64,000 nt of DNA from Cristatella mucedo (GCA_009760855.2 WPIO01000002.1:4680001-4744000), one strand, 5' to 3'; shown: positions 35,871-48,714, counted from the stretch's first letter. Program-made: numbers and translations. Notes: a model not told the origin generated them from the sequence alone.

Positions 35871-36529
35871 AGCTCTACTGCCTCTTGATGTCATATAACT
35901 GAGCCTGTTGAATAAGCTATCCCTAATTACTTAACTGCACATGGCCACGGACCATGGCCATAAACCAAGGAGCTCCTAGCTCTGCTTTCATGCTACTAGA
36001 CTAATGAGGCATTCCGAGGTAAATGCCAACGCTTTGTGAAACAAGTCCCACATCGATATCATGCAAGTTTGAGCACGAGTTGTTGTTTATGGCCTGACAT
36101 GAACTGGCTGCTCATTCTGACATTTAACATCGGCATGAGTGGCCGCAATATCGTCGTTCCTACAGAAAGGTGCTAGACGCAATGCTTCAGTTGCATAAGT
36201 CATAAAATAATGGAGGAATATTAATCGAAGGTGTTCAACCCAGTGAAGCATGGGGAAGCAAGTAGGACTACAAGAGGCTTGCGTGGAACCTATACGATGC
36301 CACTTGCCACTTTAAGCACAAAAATGCAAAACTGTATGCAATAATAATAACAATAATACTTAATACAATACTAGTAATAAGAATGATAATAGTAAGAGAA
36401 CTCAACCTCTTTCTAAAGAGGCAAAAAGTACGAGTCACTTTGCATCAGTACTCAGCACCTGCCACGATTGCAAAATTAACTAGTTGACTTCAAAACCAAT
36501 CTCGGCTAGGCACGACCGGCACTGAACTG

Positions 36530-37540
36530 CAAAGAGTTAGGTCTCTATCTTACTATGCATTGATCCCTTCCAGCTTTCCAGCACGTAAAACTCACTTAAC
36601 TCCCTTGCTGCATGTACTGCTGACATATGCTCATAGATGGCAGCAAACCTTCTCAAAGTGAATGACGATATAAACAATTTACTAATTGTGGATAAGACTA
36701 GTGTGACTCGGAAATCGGAAAGCTTAATGCTCAAAATCGGCCCTGCCAGCACATGTCCCATGGCATCTGCAGGAAATCTAGGTGTCCCATTCTACAGCGA
36801 CCTTTCAACAGACAATCGCATTAGTTCCAAAGTCGTCAGCCTATTTTCAGTTATATAACATTGCAAAATTCGAGCCTGCTTAGATAAGGAGTTGCATCAA
36901 GCTGGCCCGTGTAATTTGCAACATCCCATCACAACTCCTGCTACTCACTACTGCAGGTCTTCGGCGAATGCAATCAGGCACTCAAGAGATGGTGCAAAAC
37001 TCTGCAGCCAGGCTTTCTGTCGTGAGCATTACAGTTGCCAAACTAAACTGCTTCTGGAAGACAGAAGACACGCGCCGGCTCCCAATCAAGCCGCACATCG
37101 ACTTCAAGGTTTTGTCATTCATGTTTATGTCCCTCCATTCTCTGGCTCCAGCCTACCTATTAGAGCTACCCTGCCAGACGAGGCATCATACCCCTGCTCT
37201 TCTGACTCAAATCGTTTAGCCGTGCCTCGAACCTACTGCAGATCCTCTAGGGACCATGCTTTTAGCTCCTATGCTCTCAAAGCCTGGAACTCACGCCGAC
37301 TGAAGTCATGGCATTGACTAGACATTTAAAACGAAGCTAAAACAGAACCTGCCTCACACAGCATTTTGCTGGGTCCTAGTGAGTTTTTCTTTGTGTGGTC
37401 ATGCATTCTGACACTGTCCATGCTGCCACTAACGACATGGTCATGCTTCCATTACAGTATGTGTATGTGCGTAGAAAGAGATTTAAGTTCTCTGAGGGTG
37501 CTTTACAAATGTATAATTATTATTATTATTATTGTACGGT
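36530..37540 (+). mobile_element. LINE-A, RT thumb to 3' tail
   Basis: Plus strand: MAANLLKVNDDINNLLIVDK, ASAGNLGVPFYSDLST (the ARNLGVxFDSxLS pattern), RLPIKPHIDFKVLSFMFMSL, HSLAPAYLLELPC, then the LINE-A 3' UTR and ATT tail at 37515-37534. It links the short 3' copies to an L2/CR1-type RT. Confidence 0.88.
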
Positions 37541-38053
37541 CTACGTCATCTCATTAAAAAATATCACTATGCCACCGAATCCAACAAAGTCACACTGCCT
37601 GTCAGTCCCAATTTGGCAGCAGCCTAGACAGTGAGCAGTCGCTCATAACGACATGTGGTTTAAGACCTAGGTCAGAAATACGGTTGCTCGATGACCCATT
37701 GCAACAATGACTTCTGACATTCATTTCAAATGTCAGTTTCTCCTTGTTTTCTGAAGACGCGATACGGAAGAAATTTCTACACTACGAGTTCTTTACATGC
37801 ACTGAATATAGCAACCAACAGTACTTCTATTTCCATACTACTACTACGATGCTGCTATGAAGAGAAGCCTCCAGCCACGAACATACCTGAGCTTCTCCTT
37901 GAATGCCTGACTGGACATTAGACATGTGTAGACCTTCTTGCCAAAATGCTGACATGATCTAAGTGCAACAGTTGCAGTATCAGACAGCAAAACAACAGCC
38001 TTTTCCGGTGACAGCATGGCAGCAGGAGCAGAAATAGCAGAAATGATACTTAC

Positions 38054-38189
38054 GCGGGACAGTATCGCAAAGAAAGGCAGCATCAGGAACAGGGCTGCAC
38101 ATGCTCGGCCAGAAGTCTTCACTTGCTCCACTGCCGTTGACGTGTAGGCCCCACCGTTGATGGCCTTAGCGTAGTCAAAGCAGCCTAAT
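38054..38189 (-). CDS. SLC15-like exon 4
   Basis: Acceptor cgtag and donor gtaagt; phase 2 in, 0 out. Encodes LGCFDYAKAINGGAYTSTAV and EQVKTSGRACAALFLMLPFF. The FDYAK...GG...VEQVK pattern matches the conserved POT stretch before TM7 (WLDYAK...GG...VEDVK). A strong family match. Confidence 0.9.
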
Positions 38190-38229
38190 CTACGATCAGG
38201 CAGACCCCTGACTCAGATACATGGAGGCT

Positions 38230-38740
38230 TGTAAACCGCATACCAGAGCATAAAAAAGTCAAAAGCAGCTTCTGAGTCACATTAAGAAATGCAGCCTTGC
38301 TGAAGTCGTATTTGCAGAACAACAATTTCTGAACGGCTTACAACTGGCCATCAACATTCAATTTCTTTCAGCCTTATCATGTGACACTACTTACAGGGAA
38401 TAAAGCAAGTGATTCTGACATTTTGCGTGACAATTTTCTCATAAAATTGAGAACGATCAACTTAAAGCTACCTATCATATATTTCTATGTACGTTATAAA
38501 TTCCCTCATATGAGACCCTACACGTACGGCTGAAAAAGTTAGCTTGCTCTTTTAATAGGTGGCACCATTGTGCAACCATTATTAAGCGATCATAATTTAG
38601 GTGGCCACTTCAACGTGTGTTTGACATTAATAAGTATTATTCAGAAGAGTACACCCACAGCCAGTCATCATGATCAATCCCTGTCCAGTATTAGGGACTA
38701 TTAACTGTAGATGGCCAGCAAAAGATCTTAGTAGCTCCCC
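38230..38740. other. SLC15 intron, nothing recognised
   Basis: AT-rich, no supported exon or repeat. Confidence 0.4.
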
Positions 38741-38749
38741 CATTTTATC

Positions 38750-39385
38750 TAGCCTAGACTGCTGTAATTCAGTATTGAGCAGGGCTACAGAGCACAGACA
38801 TGCAGCTTCTAAAGTTGGTGATGACTATGGTAAGGTTAGTTAATCAATGCAAGAAATTCAGCCAAGTGAAACATTTGCTAAAGGAGCTGGAAAGATTCCT
38901 GGCTGTACGATGGACACAGAGCAACATTCTTACTCTAGTCAACAGAGCCTACCGAAAAGTGGGCCTTTCATAAGGAGCTGAACTGCTGTATCAATTTCAG
39001 CCTCTTCGTGCCCTAGGGTCATCTCAGAACAATCAATTAGCTGCTCCATTCTTTCGCTTGCCGGTCGCGACAGAAGCTTTCACAATGGACTATCGAGACC
39101 GTGGAACTCACTTCGATAATTCTTAAGCAATGACATTTCTCCTTTTACCAATTCTGACACATTTTTTCCAGCCGTCCTGCACTGCTACTTTCATGTTGCT
39201 CAGTTACTCGGCTGCTCTCTTGACAGCTTTGCTCCTCACTTTCTCTTTGCTGTGTGAGGTCAAATCTGTTTGCTCCTGTAAACTCATGCATTGAGTGTGC
39301 CACAGAAAATTCTCCAGGTCCCACACTCTAAGTTTAAGTGGCTTTGGGGTGTTACAGATGGAGAAACATACAAGGTACATGAAAC
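38750..39385 (+). mobile_element. LINE-B 3' end
   Basis: FQPLRALGSSQNNQLAAPFF remnant and the LINE-B 3' UTR (tactcggctgctctcttgac, ggtgttacagatggagaaac). Confidence 0.75.
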
Positions 39386-39389
39386 ATAC

Positions 39390-39490
39390 ACTGCTGGTTT
39401 GGCCCAGTGGTTAAGGTGCTGCTTGCCCCGACAAAGGCCAAGGTGAATGTTTTTGATGACCGAGGTCGTGGGCTTGAGCCCTGCGGCATA
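39390..39490 (+). mobile_element. tRNA-related SINE head
   Basis: A box ggcccagtggttaaggtgct and B box gggcttgagccctg, with an extra segment between them. Confidence 0.75.
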
Positions 39491-39559
39491 CGTGAAACGC
39501 CTGAATACAGATCAGTTCTCTAAGCGCACTTTACAAATGAGCTAAACTTTTTATATATT

Positions 39560-39690
39560 ACATTCATACATAAGCATGATTTTACTTACCATTCAATTGC
39601 ATTTCACTTTACAGCAAATGTAAAGCGCCTAGAGAGAGATTGAGTTCTCTGAGGGCGCTTTATCAAGTGAATTATTATTATTATTAATGT
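39560..39690 (+). mobile_element. LINE-A 3' stub
   Basis: gtaaagcgcctagagagaga, tctgagggcgctttatcaag, ATT tail. Confidence 0.85.
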
Positions 39691-39745
39691 GAAGGAACAC
39701 GCACGCTCGCAGCCTGCGAGCACTGGGCTGCGGAGACCTCGCGAT

Positions 39746-39769
39746 CTCTCTCTCTCTCTCTCTCTCTCT
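39746..39769. repeat. (CT)n microsatellite
   Basis: Short CT run directly after the LINE-A stub. Confidence 0.9.
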
Positions 39770-40062
39770 CAGACTGCCTACGCAGCAGCCGCTGCAAGCT
39801 CGCGGCGATCGGTGGATGGGGCAGACGATGACTCGGCAGTCCTGCCCAAATCCATGCATTGGCAGCATCTGTGGGGACATCAATCTACCACAAATTGCAG
39901 CCAGCTGTCGGGCGGGTTCGGAACGAACAATGGCCCGACAGTTCGAAAAACACCGCATGCATGGAATATAAGGGTTGCCGGAGGAGTACAACGGGAGGGG
40001 ATGGCGCCAGCAGCCGTCTAGTGTGTGTAGACTGGGCTTGGCTGGTGTTTCGTGAAATGAAA

Positions 40063-40321
40063 ACCTAAAAACACACCTATTTAGGACAGCATTTAGTGGG
40101 TCCCTGTGATTCGTCCTTGATGTGCTTATGCGTGCTGACACTGTGCATGCTGCCACTAACCACATTTGCATGCTGACCCTGTGCATGTCACCCCTAACCA
40201 TATTATTCATTTCGTTTGTTTTTCAAGCATGATTTTACTTACCATTCAATTGCATTTCACTTTACAGCAAATGTAGAGCGCCTAGAGAGATTAAGTTCTC
40301 TGAGGGCGCTTTATCAAGTGA

Positions 40322-40357
<36 letters not shown>
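40063..40357 (+). mobile_element. LINE-A 3' end
   Basis: tttaggacagcatttagtgg through tctgagggcgctttatcaag and an ATT tail of about 10 units. Confidence 0.9.
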
Positions 40358-40358
<1 letters not shown>

Positions 40359-40679
40359 AAGGTTTTGGTGTTGGAGCCAGCAGACTTGTTGCTCGGTCGC
40401 GCTACCCAGCCTGACAACAGGTCGTGCGGAGGACTGTCACACATAACAACACAAGTTTGCAAAGACTCGTGATGCTCTCAACTACGGATGAGGAAGTAAA
40501 GAAGTTAGGGTGCATAAGCAGACCTACTTTCAGTACATGGGTAAGAAGATTGATCCAAATACAGGTACCATTACAACAATACCATAATGCTTTCAGGGTT
40601 TCACAAGAGCTAGTATAATTGGTGTTACATTTAAAAGTATCACTCGTCTGCACTGAGCCCTAAAAGAGCTTAGTCTCTA

Positions 40680-40765
40680 TCCAGGCACTTCACGTGGGCC
40701 ACAGGGCTCGAACTTCGATCTTGGGTCGTCAAAGGCAAGCACCTTAACCCCTGAGCCAAACCTTA
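40680..40765 (-). mobile_element. tRNA-related SINE head
   Basis: Complement of an A box (aaccttaac...gagcca) and B box (gggctcgaact). Confidence 0.7.
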
Positions 40766-40994
40766 ATATTTGCAACAATGCATGATACAGCTATCGCCCA
40801 CCAGAATCCCTATCTCCGGGAAAGCAGATTCAGAAATCGCCATAGATACAACAGTGCCTATGAGGAAATACATCACAAGGCTAACTGAGATACAGATTCT
40901 GCTCATGAGTGCCGAATTACTTAAATTTAGCAAACTGCTGACCAAAAGGCTGCTATTCTTGCAGAGAGAGCCCTTCTGCTTCTACGACGAAGCC

Positions 40995-41088
40995 TCCCTT
41001 TGCAGCAAATGTAAAGCGCCTAGAAAGAGATTAAGCTCTCTGAGGGCGCTTTATCAAGTGCATTATTATTATTATTATTATTATTAGA
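40995..41088 (+). mobile_element. LINE-A 3' stub
   Basis: tttgcagcaaatgtaaagcg, tctgagggcgctttatcaag, ATT tail. Confidence 0.88.
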
Positions 41089-41089
41089 A

Positions 41090-43130
41090 ACAAACCCAGA
41101 CCTATGGTTGCTTCGGGTACTTAAGAAAATCGATTGCTACAAAACTGTGGGTATGGCAGAAAATCAATTGCTGCAAATCTCACCTCTTTTTCTTCAATCT
41201 CTGCCAAAATTGAGGTGCTGGTAAAGTTGAATGCCTACGGGTGCTTCGGGTAAAGGGAGCCCCAGAAAGATGTAGCTTGCGTGTGGATTAATAAGACTGG
41301 TTGCAACATCACAGGAATACGAGAGGCATTACCCTGCCAACGAATTTCCAAAGACCTATTTCCATATGTGCATGAGAAAGTGAACATATTACATGGAATG
41401 ATTGAAACTCCGAGATGTCGATAGTTACTGTAAAACAGCTGTGCTCGAATATCTCACACTACGACTGTGCCTGAATCACGCATACAGAAGATTTGTCACA
41501 GCAGAAGGACTCGGGTGTTTGTCAACATGCATGCTGGTCCCTGGTGTTTGCCAACATGCATGCTGGTCTTTGGATAAAATATGACGTTCCAGTTTTTGCA
41601 GTACTGAACCCATTTCTCAGTTTGTGTTCAAGTACCTTAAAAATTAAATAATAATATTATTATCATTATTATTAGGTGGTTTGTATAGCACCATAAGAGA
41701 AATACATCTCTATCCAGATGCTTTACTACATGCAACAGAATCAACAACCAACGGTTAGTGACATGCACAGCATCAAGCTAAGAAAACCATGCAAGAGCAA
41801 ACAAGTGTCATGCTTACGCTAGCATGCTACAGCAAGCCAGAAGACACTCATGCCACAAACATGCCAGAAGACACTCAAGCCACACCGGTTAGAAGGACCT
41901 TTGGCTAGTAACATTCACTTAATCATACAAAAATATGTATGCAAAGCGCACAAGATCATGAAACCGTAAATAAAAGATGAGTTATTTATATAGTTGACGA
42001 TAGAAAGTCGTTGGATAACGAATTTTCACGTGAGTGTTTCTAATGATCAACAGAATGCAAACTGCATCCTTATTAAGGATTCAACTGCAGGCCACGCGCA
42101 CGTGATCAGAATTTAGCAGGTACCATAACTATTGTCCATGAGCTTGCACCTGCCAGCTTTTACAAGTCTTCCATGAAGTCGGGCGCAACTGTAAATTCAG
42201 TTTGATACCTTATTTGCACAAACAGGGACAAGCCCCCAAGATAAAGCAATCGACGGATCAGACCTCGACGTCACGAACTTGCTGGCGATTGCCAATCATG
42301 AGAAAGCCGAAGGGCAAAGGATAAGGACTGCTCGCAGGCCAATGTGCTTCTCTTTTGGGTCGCATCTAGAGGAGAGAGCCTAGGCTTGCTGCTTGTTGGC
42401 GCCCCTCCTTTAATATGCATATGGCCGTAGACTACACGACGGCCTACGGACGTCGTTCGGCAAGAATGAAGCAAGTTCGAGGAGGAGGAGGAGTGGGATA
42501 ACCAACACGTCGATCGGCAAGGGGGAGGGGCAGGGGGCAGGGGTCTGCTGGCAGATGAGGCATTTTTCGCACAGTCCAGCCAACATCACCGGCAAACACC
42601 CCTTGCACGGCTATCAAGTGAGCAGCAAGACGAAGCACAGGCGATACATGCCTGAGTCCCCCCCCAGTCTCGAAACGAGTTGGCCACTTTTCAGTGCCAC
42701 TAAGTAAAAGAAACGGGCACGGTCTTCTTGGCTAAGTCGCGCCATCGTTCCTTCCAGATTTCTAAATACTATGCCGATGCACCGCCGACAAACCTTTATT
42801 CTCACAATTATTTCTCGGAGATGGCGACTGAGGTTTGCCCTTACGTGCAGCAGTGAGTAGTTACAAAAGCAGCTGCAGGCCACCGCGTGGCCGACTAGTG
42901 TGCGCTGACACTACATGCCAGCTCGGAGACATGCTACATGCTCACGGTCAGAAAGAGAGACGACATCATGGATGGAGCATGGCTGCCTCGCGACTTGGCA
43001 GTCACGAGCCGAGCCCTGCAAATGCCAGCCTTGCAAGTAGAATAATGGCCCACAGCTTTGCGTAGGGGCAGTGGCGGCTAAATACAGAACAAAACGTCAA
43101 AACAAAACAAAAAGGAAGCAGACTTGTTAG
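41090..43130. other. SLC15 intron without recognised genes
   Basis: Holds a tandem ~29-bp duplication at 41517-41573 (gtttgtcaacatgcatgctg type) and a short ATT run near 41650. No supported exon. Confidence 0.4.
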
Positions 43131-43158
43131 ATATGCTTTCTCCGGCAGCTTTGCATAC

Positions 43159-43261
43159 CTGCACGGCTTCGTGCAGACATGCCGCACACCTGATCGGATT
43201 ATCCCAAAGACGTTTCCGATGGCTGTGGGATTCGGCAGGTGCCAGCTGTACTTGTGTGACC
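43159..43261 (-). CDS. SLC15-like exon 3
   Basis: Acceptor gtttcag and donor gtatgc; phase 1 in and 2 out match both neighbours. Encodes SGSHKYSWHLPNPTAIGNVF and GIIRSGVRHVCTKPC, equivalent to the POT segment after TM6 (GSxxY...P..GNV). It lies 7.6 kb from exon 2, across an intron containing LINE-B, family C and family D repeats. Confidence 0.85.
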
Positions 43262-43859
43262 CTGAAACGTGAACCAGCAGATCTCGGACCTGCAACAGAC
43301 TCTTTTACTTTGTCAACCTTGAGCGAAGTCTGATGTTCTTAGCATTGCAGTCAGCTGGATCTTGTAGCCATCTATCCGACATCAGCAGCCCCCGCCCCCC
43401 CCCCAGCCTCGTTGGCAAGTTGTCCCCAATCACTCACCAACGGCAAACCGTGATGTGGCAAGTGGAGCCAGCGGTTTCCTTTAGAGTGCAACACTCAAGA
43501 TTGAGAAGGATTGCAATGAGCAGCAAGCGGCTACAGCAGCATCGGCTGCACAGACAGTACTGATGCCCTCGGTTCGAGTTGTTTAGCACAGGCGGTCTGA
43601 AAGGTTTTACAGGTTTTTGCCAACAGTACACACTCTTAGTAGATAGGTAGTTCAAGGTGGAAGTGTTCACTGTTTTTCCTCATTGCTTCGTCGTGGATTC
43701 ATTTTGGCCGAGACAGGGATAGCTATAAAAAACACTCGAGCACAGTGGCCAGCAGGTCGAGTGGCTTGTAAGAGTGCACTGCATTGGTCGGATCAGTGAT
43801 GACATCGCAACAACAGTTCCTGGTTTAAGTGCCACATGTAATTGAGTGCCATTTGCTCA

Positions 43860-44440
43860 AAAACGCCTTTTCATGCCATCACAAGTTGTGCTTATTGTCT
43901 TATTGCTTATATGTCATCAAACATCCTTAGACTTCTTATTCAGCAATCACGGACACATATAGCAAAACGTATCCTACTGAAATCAGAAATGACCAACTGT
44001 AGTGATCTACATGCAGAGCTGGACTGATATCTGAGATTTCACCTTGATCTGTCATGCATTGGCCGACTTATGGAATTTACAAGGGACAAAGCTACACTGT
44101 AAATAAAGCTGTTTACAAGTCATAAGCACATACCTCAACAAGCTGCAAACATGTATCTTGAACCAAAGTTCAACAAGTTGGCAAAGAAGTCGTATATGAG
44201 GCAGAGATAAGGAAATTTGCTAATTTTAGATATGTCGGTCATTTTTAATGCATTCCTTTCATGTGAAAATCGCCAAAACTTCGGATCCCATTTCTAACTT
44301 GTTTGTCTTTTGAAAGGCACTCTACAAAAATATTTGATTGTTTGGACGATTCTTCTCAGTATTTTCATAACATTTGCCCTACGAGACAAAAGCTTTTTAT
44401 TGAATCAGCAGTCACGGGGACCGGCAAAAGGCACCAGAAG
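43860..44440 (+). repeat. Dispersed repeat family C
   Basis: Second long copy; see 13640-14260. Shared order of blocks over about 600 bp, roughly 70% similar by eye. Confidence 0.7.
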
Positions 44441-44939
44441 GCAGGCTATAACGAAGTTAAAAAAGCCAGAAGGATGCAGCAAATGGCATGCACTCACTAA
44501 ATGGAAAACGTCTGCCACTTAGGGAGATGAGATTTGGGGCACGGCTGAAGGTCCGCTCAATTTTTGCACAGCTACCAGCCATGTCCAAGGAAAGCGTGGC
44601 CGTGAGCTCATTTTTAAGCTCTCCATGAATGCAGTCCCAATGGAGTTAGTGGTACCGAGTTCCAGGAAGGGGCCCCGGGCAGACACAGCAATCGACCTGC
44701 TTCAAGCCAGCACCAGCAGAGGGCTGCTACCAGATGGCTGCTACAGCTTGCCAACGATGAGCATGGCTTCACGGATAAGACGCACTTCAGTCAACTCAGC
44801 AGAAAGCTAAGAGCTGAGAGGCAACCGAGCCGGCTTGCATGGCAGGTACACTAGCTCGACTCTTCCCTACAACGATTCATCGAAACTGGTCAATCTCGGG
44901 CCAAAGTCACGGCAATGACATGATATTTTCCATCCTACG

Positions 44940-45290
44940 GAGGTCAGGGTGTGGGCGTGTCATCGCCATCACGTGGTTCCGCCCCCTAGCCGACAATCCA
45001 TCAGCCCAACAGGCTTGCTCCTTGCCGGCAAGTGACCTGTTCCTTACGGCGAAATTCAATTTCTGCCTGTGCGTCGGCTTGTACGCATGCTATCCACTCT
45101 CTTCTCTCTTACCACCACGTGCTCCAGAGCAGCACACGCGACGGCTCCCACATCAGTATGTACGCTCGTTCGCTTGTGTTGCCTGTATGTAATACAATAC
45201 AGCCATCGTCGACAACGCAACAACCCGCTTGTGGGGGCTTTGTCCTTCGTCGAACTGCCATTGCACGCCCTCGCGCCCCTACAAGGGCAC
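44940..45290 (+). repeat. Dispersed repeat family D
   Basis: About 80-85% like the complement of 58668-58970 by eye (ctccttgccggcaagtga, ccaccacgtgctcc, gacaacgcaaca.cccgctt). Open frames in both copies translate similarly but have no recognised domain. Confidence 0.8.
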
Positions 45291-45544
45291 ACGTGAGGCA
45301 CGGTTTGTCAGTGTTAGGTTTAAACCAGCTACACCCTTATTTGGATAGAGCTTTGCAGTGTGCTAAGCAATGTGCGTTAGGGACCATAGGCTGCAGCACA
45401 AATATCTCGGCAGCATCAACTTAGGCGGGAAGCCATCCGAGTATCGAGGTCGATTTAGCAAAACAACAAGCACTTTCTGTCAAAACACTTAACATCCAGC
45501 ATATGATGCAACCACCGTGATCGCCTTCGACGACCAGAGTCTTA

Positions 45545-45660
45545 AGATGGACCAGGAGGGCAAGGTGCTCGACTTAAACAACCAAAATCGTGGGCTCGAG
45601 CCCTTCGGCATACGTCAAGCGACTGAATAGAAATCGAGTTCTCTGAGGGCGCTATTAAAA
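45545..45660 (+). mobile_element. tRNA-related SINE head plus LINE-A scrap
   Basis: ccaggagggcaaggtgct and B box gggctcgagccctt, followed by atcgagttctctgagggcgc from the LINE-A 3' UTR. Confidence 0.65.
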
Positions 45661-45699
45661 ATAGTGTACACAATATGCCTCCAACTTGTACAGCTAACT

Positions 45700-46920
45700 T
45701 CTGCCTCTTGTATGTTGATGTGCAATCCAGGCTAGTTCAGGCATAAGACTCCAAAGAAAGGGGGGCCCCAAGTATGCCAACCACCCATCGATACTGAAGG
45801 CTTCCATTGCAGAAGATTTCCATTGCAGAACTTTGTCAGCACACCTGTCTAAAACACAGTGGTAATTTTTGTCAGCATGCCGCTGTGCTGCCCAAGTTAC
45901 AATGGTAGGTTAATGTGCAGGCAGAGTCGGGCTACCCTAAACAGACCAGTATGCCCATTTTATTGGCTTAGTTTAGTTGGGCAGCCATTGTAGCACGGTA
46001 TAAGACAAGGGCCGAGAACTACTCCTGCATCATCCTGTGCATCGGCTACTAAGCAAGCACGTGCTGCCACAAGCAAAGCACCGACAGACCTCTTGCCTTG
46101 CCCCAGCTTTAAAGCAGTGGCGCCACTGGAGCAGGGCGGCTCTAAATTTGGGCATTGTGCATTCATTATTTTCTCAAGAGCCTACATCATGAAGACTTAA
46201 AGTGCCCCGGAGGAGCGCACACGTGCATATATGCTGAAAGGAGCTGCTGGGTAGGAGGAGGTTCCTGACAAGGCGTGGATTTTGCACCACTCAACCTGAG
46301 ATGGTGCGCCCCATGCCTATCTCCACGTGTGCCAGCTTTGAGTCGGCTAACAGCTGTTTCTTCCACTACACAGCCTGCAACAGCCCCGAGGGGCAAGGGT
46401 CGTTGGGTTGCCCTTATGTCAGGGCAAGCCTCTAATCTAGGAGGTGCACCGACAAAGATGCAGGAGCCCTGAGCGCTGCATTTACCTCGTGAGACAGCAC
46501 GAAGGAGACCCTTCCGAGCAGCAAGGGCACCAACGTGTAACGTGCATGCATGTCCAGCAGCTGAGCACTGGAGGTCGGCAGCTACTGTAGTTGCAATAGT
46601 AGGAGCTGCTGCTATACTTCCAGTGGAGCTTCGACACTGCACCACTTTTTCCACATCACAAGTCATGACTGCTGTCGATATAAAAATCACTTACTTTACC
46701 GACATTCATCCAGTATGCTGACCAATTTTTTTACTAAACTATGATGAAGACTCATAGAAAACCCAAAACTGACGACTCTCATAAATGGCTTGGCTCTTCC
46801 AAGTGAAGGCACTGTAATGAGACTAGCAATAAGTCAAAGCTTTATCCAGAAGACTGCCTACACAGCTTGTACTCAGTGCCCAAGGTTAGATGCTACTTAC
46901 AGCAATGGTTGGCTCATGAT
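45700..46920. other. SLC15 intron; one long unexplained open frame
   Basis: A 167-codon frame at 46690-46187 (minus) starts MIFISTAVMTCDVEKVVQCR and is Cys- and Ala-rich. No domain recognised, no splice support. It may be a decayed repeat; not called as a gene. Confidence 0.35.
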
Positions 46921-46929
46921 CCTACAACC

Positions 46930-47210
46930 TGCCTGGCTATCTAACTAAACTAGACGAGACTGCAGTTGCTGAATATTGACAGATCTACAATTAAGCCTCA
47001 TCAGTTGTTAATGAAAATGGCTGTTAGGTTGGTCTTCAAATATAAGAAATACAGCCCTGTGCCTCCATCGGTAAAGGACCTGAGATGGCTTTCGGTTAAT
47101 CAACAAACACAGAGCAAGACCCTTTCTTTTCATCGCCAAGTCCTCCATTGCATGACCCAGTTCGTGGGCTTGAGTCCCGTAGCAGACAATCCTGTATTGC
47201 GTGCTGAAAG
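46930..47210 (+). mobile_element. LINE-B ORF fragment
   Basis: LLMKMAVRLVFKYKKYSPVP and KDLRWLSVNQQTQSKTLSF match the ARLV...HWLPVxxRIxFK region of L2/CR1 ORF2. A SINE B-box scrap (gtgggcttgagtcccgt) follows at 47163. Confidence 0.75.
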
Positions 47211-47759
47211 AGGGTGGTAGGTGCAAAGATTCTTCTGCTGCTATATAAATGATATAGTTGAATCAGCCAAAATTCAAATTAGAAGTAGACAAGTCTCTTC
47301 ACAACTCGAGCAACCACTTTTGTTAGGGAGGGGGTTGGGCTCAGACCAGTATTCTCAGCAACCCATCTTAGTGGGCTGCCTAACCGAGTGGGAACTTGGC
47401 TCAAAAACGTTCACGAAAGACTGCTTGACTATTACTAAATGCTATCATTGAAAATTAGGTGGCCTGGGTCACTATTGAAACATTGGCATGCTAAATCGGT
47501 CAAATTACCAGTGTTTGAAATTATTAGCCGTTCATGAGTTGTAATAATTACGAAGCGGGTATGCTAAAATCTAGGGTTTAGACCATATTGAGTGATATTT
47601 AGTAAGCAATAGCTTGTGCTGTGAAGATGTGGCCCTCTGTGACTTTATAATATACCAGTCAATATCAAGGACATGAACTTGTTATCAAGGTATGGGCACT
47701 CTTGTTTGCTGTCCTGAACTACTAACTGCACCTCACCTGTGCGTATCTGTGATGCACCT

Positions 47760-48290
47760 ACTTGCGACTACTTAGCCATGCTTTGAAATATCAACAGATA
47801 CAGAGCAAAGTTCTTGGGCTGACCTACAAGGCAAGCCACGGCTTGGCTCCTCCATACCTAACAGAACTGCTGTACCAGTTTCAGCCTCCTCGTGCCCTCA
47901 GGTCCTGTACGGACAATAAATTGGCTGTTCCATTCCTTTGCTTAAAGAGCATTGGCAACAAAACCTTTAGCTCTGCAGGTCCTAGACTGTGGAACTCGTT
48001 TCCAAAATTCTCACGCAACGACAAATACTCTCCTGCTGCCGACTATGGCACGTCATTTCCAGTGGTCCTGAGCTGCTACTTCCATGTTAGTCACTACCTC
48101 AACTGCTCTGCTGACTCTGCTATACTTCCCACTTTCCCTGTGTTGCATGAAATGAAGTCTGTTGGCTACCGAATGCGTACCGAAAGCTGCTTAGGCTGTG
48201 AGAGTGCGCTATACAAAACACTCCTGCGTAACACCCACATAGTCTTCATGGCTTTTTGGAGTAACAGATGGAGATACATTACATAACTGT
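47760..48290 (+). mobile_element. LINE-B 3' end, best copy
   Basis: The plus strand reads LTYKASHGLAPPYLTELLYQ, LAVPFLCLKSIGNKTFSSAG and PRLWNSFPKFSRNDK, the L2/CR1 ORF2 C-terminus, then the LINE-B 3' UTR ending gagatacattacata. Confidence 0.88.
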
Positions 48291-48714
48291 CACACGTCTG
48301 CAAGCACCAGCACGTGTTCTGGCTGTGTCTTTGGCCAAGGACTCGAGTTCACTAGCCGCTAAAGTCCATTTGTACAACGTTTAGTGTCTGGTAGAAGTAC
48401 TGCCTTCGGCAGCAAAAACATGAGAGTGGATGTCATCGAGGACGGTGCTAGTAAAAAAAAACTTCACCTCTCGGCATCTGGCACATGGCGATCTGGCACA
48501 TCTGCTGCCGAATCGCGATTCCGTTGATCAGCAGTCGTGCGATGGAACATGGCAATAAGCAGTGGCACACCTTATTACAGCCATCGTCGAGCTGCCTTTG
48601 ACGATGCCATAGGACAAGTTTCTGCCTGGTGGCAAGCACTAGCATAGCCGAGGATCAAGTCAGTAATTTGATACTGCCTTTCGGGCAACAACTGCCACCA
48701 CCCGTCGTGATTAG

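Noticed and set aside
42614-42883. Possible extra SLC15 exon (RIKVCRRCIGIVF region)
   Set aside because: Exons 3 and 4 already join in phase with continuous homology; nothing is missing there.
45032-45424. 130-codon frame similar to one at 59050-58583
   Set aside because: Similarity is explained by the dispersed family D repeat; no domain or splice evidence for a gene.
46187-46690. 167-codon minus-strand frame
   Set aside because: No recognised domain; lies in an SLC15 intron. Kept only as an unexplained stretch.
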